Source of the DNA: Paenibacillus sp. ACRRX
GTDB lineage: Bacteria; Bacillota; Bacilli; Paenibacillales; Paenibacillaceae
DNA: 64,000 bases
NCBI RefSeq assembly: GCF_022346885.1
Contig: NZ_JAKRNK010000001.1
Span: 434,001 to 498,000, forward strand
Direction: 5' to 3'
The first letter of the stretch is position 1; the number at the start of each line of letters is the position of its first letter. Below the pieces are notes generated by a model, which saw only the letters and a program-made list of their open reading frames with translations, searched no databases and had not been told where the DNA came from. A program made the position numbers and the translations under genes. Shown one piece after another: positions 7,685 to 15,800 of the stretch.

Positions 7685-9127
7685 ATGTTTATTTCTAAGT
7701 TAGATAAGCAGCACTCGAAGCCGCAGTATGTGCAGCTTTATGAACATATCAAGCATGAAATGGTGACGGGCGGCTTGGCTGAGCATACCCGCATGCCTTC
7801 TATTCGATCATTAGCGGACTTCTTAGGAGTCAGCCCAACCACAGTAGAATCCGCATATAGTCAGCTCCAGGCAGAGGGTTATTTGGTGAGCAAGCCAAAG
7901 CGAGGGTATTATGTTCAGCCTCTAGGTGATCTGGAATTGAACATTGAGCGGGACAAGGGGGGAGGCGCCCCTGTTGATTTAACCAAAAGAGCTGCATCAA
8001 GGGCATTTCCAGCAAGAGATGGTGCCTCATACCAATACGATTTTCATTTATCCCAAAATGACTTCGCTCTATTTCCGTTTCAGCTATGGCGAAAGATGTC
8101 CAATCAAGCACTGCGTCCTGATAATCAACATTTGTTGTTCTATGGGGACCCACAAGGAGAATATGGACTGCGTGTGCAAATTAGCAGTTATTTGCATCGC
8201 TTCCGTGGCTGCCAATGTACACCAGATCAGATTGTTGTTGGCTCGGACCAGCATCATTTATTAACTTTGTTAAGCAGCTTGTTAAAACTACAAGTACAAC
8301 ATATCGGTGTGGAGAATCCGGGTTATTTGCTTCACGCAGAGACGTTTAAGCAGAATGGGTTTCAGGTGTCCCCCATCCCTTTGGAAGCAGATGGGATATG
8401 TATCGGGGAGCTAGTCAGCCGTCAAGTACAAGCTGTCTGCGTATCGCCATCACACCAGTATCCGCGCGGTATGACGATGCCGATCGGCAAGCGGATTCAA
8501 TTGTTGGAGTGGTCGCGCCAAACGGGAGGCTTTATCATTGAGGACGATTATGATGGGGAATTCCGCTATCATGGTCGAGCAGTGCCCTCGCTGCAAGGCT
8601 TGGTGACGGATGCAAATGTCATCTACTTGGGCGGATTCTCTCAAGTGCTCGCCCCTGCTTTGTGTGTGCATTACATGGTGCTGCCTGCTTCATTACTAGA
8701 TGCCTACCAGCGCTTGGAATATTACACGCTGCTGGAGCAATCCTCATCTAGGCTTCATCAATACACGCTCCAACTTTTTATGGAGGGTGGTCATTTGGAA
8801 CGCCATGTTCGCAAGATGCGCAAATGGTACGGACAAAAGCACGATTTGGTGATCGAAACGATCCTACGTGTCTTTGCGGGGAAGGCGCAAATTATCGGAA
8901 AAGATGCCGGATTTCATATCCTGCTGCGGATCGAGCACACCAAAACGGAGCAGGAACTGGTCGTGCTGGCCAAGCAGGCGGATATCCGTATAGCTTCTGC
9001 TGCTTATACTTGGCTGGAACCGCCGCACCATACGCACAAGGAGTTTCTTTTGGGCTTTGGCGGCATTAAGATGGAGCGGATTGTAGAGGGAGTGGAGCGG
9101 TTGTATGAAGTGTGGTATGGAAAATGA
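7685..9127 (+). CDS. MocR/GntR-family regulator with aminotransferase-like domain, PLP lysine replaced by Gln
   Basis: 480 residues. Winged helix of the GntR family at about 12-80 (MPSIRSLADFLGVSPTTVESAYSQL reads as the recognition region), then a fold-type I aminotransferase domain from about 110 to 470. Conserved pieces include the EDDYDGEFRY segment that normally holds the cofactor-ring Asp. The usual S-K-T-L-A-P motif, whose Lys forms the Schiff base with pyridoxal phosphate, here reads SQVLAP: codon CAA at 8642-8644 gives Gln320. One base would restore Lys. The protein may bind PLP non-covalently, sense something else, or be losing function. It is divergent from the GNAT gene. No PLP-synthesis genes are adjacent. 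Confidence 0.88.
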   Translation: MFISKLDKQHSKPQYVQLYEHIKHEMVTGGLAEHTRMPSIRSLADFLGVSPTTVESAYSQLQAEGYLVSKPKRGYYVQPLGDLELNIERDKGGGAPVDLTKRAASRAFPARDGASYQYDFHLSQNDFALFPFQLWRKMSNQALRPDNQHLLFYGDPQGEYGLRVQISSYLHRFRGCQCTPDQIVVGSDQHHLLTLLSSLLKLQVQHIGVENPGYLLHAETFKQNGFQVSPIPLEADGICIGELVSRQVQAVCVSPSHQYPRGMTMPIGKRIQLLEWSRQTGGFIIEDDYDGEFRYHGRAVPSLQGLVTDANVIYLGGFSQVLAPALCVHYMVLPASLLDAYQRLEYYTLLEQSSSRLHQYTLQLFMEGGHLERHVRKMRKWYGQKHDLVIETILRVFAGKAQIIGKDAGFHILLRIEHTKTEQELVVLAKQADIRIASAAYTWLEPPHHTHKEFLLGFGGIKMERIVEGVERLYEVWYGK

Positions 9128-9216
9128 TGTTCTACCACCATATTAAGAGTTAGAATAATTGAAATAGGGGATTGATAGGAAGGAACTTATCTAAAAACCG
9201 TATACTTGTTGAGATA

Positions 9217-9249
9217 AAGGAGACTAGCTGTTGAAGCTAGTTTCCTTTT
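9217..9249 (+). terminator. Terminator after the MocR gene
   Basis: AAGGAGACTAGCT pairs with AGCTAGTTTCCTT (one G-U pair) and is followed by a T-rich stretch. Confidence 0.8.
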
Positions 9250-9373
9250 ATTTTCAGCATAATTTATTTATGTATCCAAATATTGTTTGGAATCTTCTTT
9301 GACCATGGCGTATTGTGTTAGAGTGCAGGGTCTATTTGTAAGTTAAACATAAATGATGGAAAAAGGTGAAAGC

Positions 9374-11044
9374 ATGAGAAAAATGATCATTTGGTTCCTC
9401 GTAAGTTTATTTGCAATAAGTATGTGTGAGTCAGCGTACGCTTTATCCGTTAACGAGTATATATATGACTCTAATGGTAAGTTGAAGTCTACATATAATT
9501 ATGACAATCGAAGCAAAGTTGAATACAACTATAATTCGAATGGGAACGTCATTTTAAAGAAACATAGAGTTGACGCCCCGGTTCCAGTATTTAATAGACT
9601 GAGCAACTCTAACTTTGACAGCTTTATAAATGGAGTTGTTGAAAAATGGGACATTTCAAAGTGGGATGTCCCCAAAGCTGAATTTAAAGAAGTTGAACAT
9701 CTCGGAGCAAAAGCGCAATCGGTGAGATGCTCGGAGATGAAAAACAATGGATATTGCGGGATAAGCCAAGTTGTAGCTGTACAACCAAATCAACCGTACA
9801 CATTGCGTGTATCGATGGATATTCAGGAACTCCATGAAAGCAGAATGCAATTGTATGTGGACTATTATGACCAAGCACAGAAGTTTATCAGTGTCAATGT
9901 CCAAGAACTGAAAGGTCCAATTAAGGTAGATTATGTTACGTTCAGCCTTAGGGGGAATATTCCAGCAAATGCTTCAACAGCACGAGTTTATGTTTTGTCG
10001 AGAAGCGAATCGGATAATGGGCAGGCTGCTTTCTATATACGGAATGCGGAATTTCGGTATGGGATGGATTCTAACCTGTTAAGTAACGGATCAGTTGATG
10101 GAACGAGTGGTCAGGAAGTCGCTGATTTATGGACGAGGGTAGGATGGGATATAGGTATGAGAAATACCAATGTTCTTGAATACGATAATAATTATGTACA
10201 AGAAGTAATAGCAGATCAGATTAGTGAGAACGGAGTTGCAGGCATAAGTCAAGTCATACACATTACGCCATCTTCTCAATCAACACAATTTAAAGTATCA
10301 GGCAGCTTTAATATTGTCAGATTGAAACATTCTTATGTCCAGCTTTACGTGGATTTTAAGGATGACAATGGGCGATTTGTGGGGGCTTACGCAGCTCCTT
10401 ATTTTACGAATACTAATGGTAACGCTATTACGATTTCGGAATACGGACAAGTCCCTGCAACTGCGACTCATGCAGTCGTATATGCATTGATCAGAGGACA
10501 AAAAGCTAACAGCTCAGGCCACATTCAAGTCGATAATTTGAGATTTGTATACAACGAACCAAGTATAACTGCAGATGAAAAATTTGATGTTTACCATAAT
10601 GGAGATTTGAAGTCAGATTATTGGGATAAGGTAGTATGGAGCTCTGATTCATATGATTTTCAACTGCGTCAGCAAAAAGACAAAGAAATTGCTCAATATA
10701 TATCTGGCAAAGCCATCAAGGCAAATGGAATTGTAGGCGTAGTGCAAAAATTAGCGATCGTGCCATTACGAAATTTTAAAGCCACTAGTGATTTGAGGAT
10801 AAGTCATTTAGACCATGCAAAAGTTCAGCTTTATATCGACTTTTTTAATGTAGATAACCAATTTGTAGGGGCAAGTATTGTTGAGGGTGATAAGGTGACA
10901 GGAACTACACCAATTACACTAACAACAGCAGGGAAGATGCCTGAGCAGGCAGCATATGCGTTTGTATACATTTTAATAAGAGGCATTACGGATGGTGGGG
11001 AAGGAGAGATATTAGTTGACAATGTTAAAATGGCGTATCAGTAA
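9374..11044 (+). CDS. Secreted YD-motif protein with three jelly-roll-type repeats
   Basis: 556 residues from the ATG at 9374, chosen over 9353 because AAAGGTG precedes it and a proper signal peptide (MRKMIIWFLVSLF, cut near AYA-LS) then starts the protein. Right after the signal come two or three YD-like strands (YIYDSNGKL, YNYDNR, YNYNSNGNV) of the type found in Rhs proteins. The rest is three diverged copies of about 160 residues, each with a conserved GxxGISQVV or GVVQKL element and a Q-L-Y-V/I-D-Y/F strand, resembling carbohydrate-binding jelly-roll domains. The 3' end overlaps the next gene by 29 bases, so they are co-transcribed. Function unknown; likely a cell-surface or secreted companion of the Rhs protein downstream. 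Confidence 0.75.
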   Translation: MRKMIIWFLVSLFAISMCESAYALSVNEYIYDSNGKLKSTYNYDNRSKVEYNYNSNGNVILKKHRVDAPVPVFNRLSNSNFDSFINGVVEKWDISKWDVPKAEFKEVEHLGAKAQSVRCSEMKNNGYCGISQVVAVQPNQPYTLRVSMDIQELHESRMQLYVDYYDQAQKFISVNVQELKGPIKVDYVTFSLRGNIPANASTARVYVLSRSESDNGQAAFYIRNAEFRYGMDSNLLSNGSVDGTSGQEVADLWTRVGWDIGMRNTNVLEYDNNYVQEVIADQISENGVAGISQVIHITPSSQSTQFKVSGSFNIVRLKHSYVQLYVDFKDDNGRFVGAYAAPYFTNTNGNAITISEYGQVPATATHAVVYALIRGQKANSSGHIQVDNLRFVYNEPSITADEKFDVYHNGDLKSDYWDKVVWSSDSYDFQLRQQKDKEIAQYISGKAIKANGIVGVVQKLAIVPLRNFKATSDLRISHLDHAKVQLYIDFFNVDNQFVGASIVEGDKVTGTTPITLTTAGKMPEQAAYAFVYILIRGITDGGEGEILVDNVKMAYQ

Positions 11045-11507
11045 GGTAACGATCACAGTAATTATATTGATTGGCATATGGTGTTTGCAGTTACCTGCAA
11101 GCACAGCTCAAGCTGCATTGGACGCATATGTGCAGTGGGGAGATAGCATGGTCGTTAATCTGGATGGTTCCAAAGCGAGCATTAATATTTATGATGTCGA
11201 TCAGAAGCTGCAGGCTGTGCACCAGAACGGGAAGATCCTAATTAAACAATATGACTTGCAAGGCAATTTAAAGAAAACATATCTCCAACGAGAGCATGCT
11301 GTTTATTCTTCCTCCAATGCCTCCTTAACGATATATGTTCAACAGAACAATTCCGATGTGAGTGAGTTGAAGGTGGCTTACTGGTCAGATACGGTTAATA
11401 GAGAGCATTCTTCAGTTGTTCTTGCAGAGAAGATGAGAAATGGGTTGTGGAAGGCAATCATTAAGTTTAGCGAGCTATCGCACGGGACGGAAAGTATCAC
11501 GCTATGA
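11016..11507 (+). CDS. Secreted YD-motif protein, N-terminal half of a probably frameshifted gene
   Basis: 163 residues from TTG (11016) with AAGGAGAG seven bases ahead; an ATG follows at 11022. A signal peptide (hydrophobic to about residue 30, cut near AQA-AL) leads to a short region with YD-like strands (NIYDVDQKL, KQYDLQGNL). A domain then begins (ELKVAYWSD, GLWKAIIKF, HGTESITL) and is cut off by TGA. The next frame opens at an overlapping ATGA and continues the same domain (IQVDGK, LEFQVVD). I infer a single original gene of about 570 residues split by one base. Alternatively the two halves are translationally coupled, but the second half lacks its own signal peptide. Confidence 0.65.
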   Translation: MTMLKWRISKVTITVIILIGIWCLQLPASTAQAALDAYVQWGDSMVVNLDGSKASINIYDVDQKLQAVHQNGKILIKQYDLQGNLKKTYLQREHAVYSSSNASLTIYVQQNNSDVSELKVAYWSDTVNREHSSVVLAEKMRNGLWKAIIKFSELSHGTESITL

Positions 11508-12718
11508 TCCAGGTTGATGGAAAAGATACACGTCAGCTTGAATTTCAAGTCGTGGATACTGGGAAAATAGAGCTCAGTCCTAACCTATCCCTAAACGAGG
11601 ACGATGTAACTATTCGGATAATTGGTGTATCACCGACCGTAAAAGAAGTGAGATTTCCAACTTGGACGAAAGCCAAAGGTCAGGATGACCTGAAATCTCC
11701 TTGGATTATAGGATCTAAGACGGATATAGATACATGGGAGATTAAAATTCCATATCGTGACCATAATTATGAAACTGGCAATTATATCACTCATATTTAT
11801 TCCTTTGATAAATATAGTAATTCTAGAATTATCGGAATGATTGAGTATACGGTACAAGGAGGTAATAAGGCCCCTACAAAGGTGGACATTTCAGATGCCT
11901 CCTACGATCTAGTTATATATAATGTTGCGGAGTCGGTACAGCAGGTTTATTTCCCAACCTGGACGTTAAATAATGGTCAAGATGATGTGGAGTGGATTCA
12001 GGGAATCAAAGAAGCTCCAGGAGTATGGCGAGGTACGGTTATTTATACGAAGCACAATGAGGAGACAGGTGTTTATACGACCCACGTCTACGCTGACAAA
12101 AACATGATCCAGATTGCAAATGTGACTGTTGAAAATAAAGCTCTTGTCACAGCTCCAAAGCAAGCTGAATTAAAAGACGGTCATTATCAAATTACGGTAT
12201 CAGGTCTATCGGATAAGGTGAGCAACGTCTATTTTCCAACCTGGACAGAACAAAATTGGCAGGATGATTTAAAAATCCCTTATGTTAAAGGTAACAAAAA
12301 TGTGAATGGGGATTGGATATATACCGTGAATTATCGTGATCATAAGTATGAAGCGGGTAATTATATCACTCATGTATATACAGAAGATAAATATGGTAAC
12401 AGGCGGATGATCTGGGGTCATATTACTTCTGTTGCAGCAAGCCCCTCGTATCCTACTAAATCTAAAATAAATGAGAAATGGTACGATATTTACGTTTATG
12501 GTCTGCCGAGTGCAACTAAAAACGTTCAGTTTCCTACTTGGACATCAGCCAATGGCCAAGATGACCTTGAATGGATTAATGGTGAGTGTGTAAGTGAAGG
12601 GATTTGGCGGGGAAGGATATTTTTTGATAAACACAATGGAGAAATAGGCTCTTATATCACTCATATTTATGTGGATGAAAAGTTCTATCATGGAGGGATA
12701 GTAGAAGTTGATTCGTAA
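11504..12718 (+). CDS. Four GBS-Bsp-like repeats, C-terminal half of a split secreted protein
   Basis: 404 residues with four copies of a roughly 90-100-residue unit. Each copy carries FPTWT, then QDDL or QDDV, then a W-x-G/T pair, then H-x-x-E-x-G-x-Y-x-T-H-x-Y. This is the pattern of the GBS Bsp-like repeat found in secreted proteins of streptococci and bacilli. The annotated start is an ATG overlapping the previous stop (ATGA), with only a weak GGACGG site and no signal peptide, which makes no sense for an export-type repeat protein by itself. It most likely reads as the continuation of the preceding frame. No enzyme motif is seen. The Rhs gene follows after 140 bases. Confidence 0.7.
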   Translation: MIQVDGKDTRQLEFQVVDTGKIELSPNLSLNEDDVTIRIIGVSPTVKEVRFPTWTKAKGQDDLKSPWIIGSKTDIDTWEIKIPYRDHNYETGNYITHIYSFDKYSNSRIIGMIEYTVQGGNKAPTKVDISDASYDLVIYNVAESVQQVYFPTWTLNNGQDDVEWIQGIKEAPGVWRGTVIYTKHNEETGVYTTHVYADKNMIQIANVTVENKALVTAPKQAELKDGHYQITVSGLSDKVSNVYFPTWTEQNWQDDLKIPYVKGNKNVNGDWIYTVNYRDHKYEAGNYITHVYTEDKYGNRRMIWGHITSVAASPSYPTKSKINEKWYDIYVYGLPSATKNVQFPTWTSANGQDDLEWINGECVSEGIWRGRIFFDKHNGEIGSYITHIYVDEKFYHGGIVEVDS

Positions 12719-12858
12719 TTAAGCGTGCTTAGGCTTTCGTTTTTAATTGAGTTCTGCTCTTATCCATGAACATGGAGTAAGTAATCGAACTAGAATCATA
12801 GAATAAGCAGCAAGGCGAAAGATTAATATAGTACATATAAAAAAGGGGAAAACTCAAA

Positions 12859-15800
12859 ATGAGAAAGATATCGTGGGTCCTGATCGTGGCACTCTGCTTG
12901 GAGATATTGTCACCTGGCATTCTGAGCATGCAGCAGTCGGTCAATGCATTGGAAGGACAGCAGCAGGGAGCGCTGCTGACAATTGATAGCGTAGCAGCCA
13001 AATATAAGGTGTCACCGTCGAGCATTATTGAAATGCTGAATGCTGGCTACAGCTTAAAGGATATATCTGCTGCACTGGACAAAAATTCTGACGTTTTGAA
13101 ATTATTCGAGACGTTAGAAAAGTTGTTTCCTGGAAAAGGAAAGCCGTATCAGCCGCCAGCGGTAACAGATGTAACGTATGGATTTGAAGGATTAAATCCA
13201 TTGCTTGACCTAGATATGCTAGCTAACGCAACAGGAAATGTCTATGGTATTTATGACGGTACAGATGGTAAAAACACCGTAACAAGTTCGGTGTATGGGC
13301 GTTCTAAGAGAAGCCTTACAAGCAGCAGTTACGACGAACTAGGTTTGAAAAATCAACACGTGAGGTTGGATCAGGCACCGTATAGTGTGAGTACCGGATT
13401 GGAAGATATATCAACTTCAGATGGTTCACTTAATATGAAGGTGACGGATATTAGTTTACCTGGTCGCAACGGTTTCTCCTTTAATCTAACACGATCCTAT
13501 AACAGTAATGCGGCAGAGTATTATGAGAAAAACTTTACTCAAACGTGGCTTTTGGGTTTTTATTTCTCACCTAATTTAACTGTCAAAGTATATACAGCGC
13601 AACCTGGAACGGAACGGAAATATCAATTTGAATATCCTGTGAGTTCAAAAGATATTTATTTTAGCAATAAGTATGTAGCACAGGCCCCTAGAAAGTTTGC
13701 TAATGGGATAAATGGTCGGTATGACCAAATTCATGAGATCATGGAGGAGGAGTATGGAGACAAAACGAAAAAAATTGATACGTATGAAGTATGGGCAGAT
13801 GGCAACAAGTACGAACTAGACGTATATCCAATGGATGCTCCACTAGAACAATCCTACTTTATATCCGAAACAATGAGGCAAGGGACTACATATGATTCTT
13901 GGACAAGTAGTCGTGTGATGGATAAAAGGATTCCGTTAGGAAAAGGGTGGACATGGGATATTCCATACATGCACATGGGCGGTAATTCCAAGTATATTGC
14001 AATGCCTGGTGGATCGGTATACCTAGTGGGTGGTGACAACCAGATCGTAAATTATCCTTGGCATGATGTTAGCCTTTCTATGGATACGAGCAAGGTAGTA
14101 AATGAAGTCTACTCTGAATATGTCCTCAAATACAAAAATGGAATAAAATATTATTTTTCATTTGATGGTAGACTAATTAGACAAGAAGATCCGTATGGTA
14201 ATTCATACGACTTTTATTATTATAGGCTTAATGGAGGGGAGTATGTTCTACAGAAAGTAATAGCGGGCACAGGCCATTATCTTTATTTTAATTATAGTAG
14301 TGACGGTAGTAATATTACGGTATCAAATGGAACTGATATGGTGACCTATCAAAAAGGATGGGTTCCAGGTACGGAAAACTTGCAATATTTACATTCTATT
14401 ATAGATATGATGGGTAGAACTACACACTATTCTTATAAGTTTGCAGAGTCTAAATTTACTGTTCTTAACGCCAAAAAGCCTGATGTACGTAATGATTTTG
14501 CTTTAATCAACCAAATTCACCACCCGACGGGTGCGAAGACGCAATTTACATATGATTCACAAATACGGAATTTAAGTAGTGGAACTAAACAAATTCAATA
14601 TAGAGTCGTAGAGCGTAAAGATGTATTGGAGTATACAGATGGTCGAGTGATAGAAAGTAATAATAATACATTCCGGTATGAATCAGATCCATATTCTTAT
14701 TACCAAGACACAGCACATACGATGATCGTATCTAATGGTGAGCTTAATACTTCTTTTAGATATAAAAAGCTATGGAACAATGGCAATCCGAAGTTCTTTA
14801 ACCTGGAAACGATCCAAGAAGCAGGAGCTTCACAGCACATCTCACAGCAAGCGTATGACGAAGCAAGTGGCAATCCTAACCCGATCCAGATAGTCACCAA
14901 GAAGCGGAACGGAGGCGCTGAAAGTCCTGCCCTGACAGTCAATCGCCAATATGACCGCGACGGCAACATCACGAGCGAGACCAGCAGCATGGGGGCTAGC
15001 ACCGTCACGACTTACGATCCAACCTTTGCTTTGCCGCAAACGGTAACGACCAAGTTCGATGCGAACCAGCAGTCCGTAACCCGTTATGTACGGAACGGGC
15101 AAGGTTCAGTAATCGAGTCGAAGACATATGCCAATGCTGAGGGTGGACCACTACTGCGGCACACGAACTTTGAGTATGACGGCTTTGGCAATGTGACGAA
15201 GGTGTTCGCCAATAACAACGGCAAGCCGACCGTATTCCGATACCAGTATGGGCCGGAGTATCAGCATGCGTTCCTTACGCAGCAGGATGTGGAAGTGACC
15301 AATGCCGATGGGCAGAAAAGCGTGGTAGTGGAGAAAGCGCAGTACGATCCGTTGACTGGTCGATTGCTTGCGTACACGGATGGTCTCAATCAGATCACGT
15401 CGTACACATACGATCGTCTAGGCCGTACAACATCTGTCACGATGCCAAACCAAGCGCAGGCCAGCTATGTGTACAATGACAGCGCCAACCACATCATGGC
15501 AAAAAATACATTAGGTGAAGTCCAACAGGTTTGGTTTGATCCACTTGGCCGCAAACTGAGGGAGACACAAGGCTTGGGCGAAGTAAAGTATGGCTATGAC
15601 GAGCGTACAGGTCGTCTGCTGTGGCAGGACGATGCCTATGGAAACCGGACGTGGTATAGCTATGACGCTTTTGGTCGCATCAAGCAGACAACGTATGCGG
15701 ATCAGACGTCATCCAAGGTGGAGTATGATGATGTTGGTTCAAGCGTAACAACTATCGATGCGGAACAGAACCGAACACGCTCCACAAGTGATATACTCGG

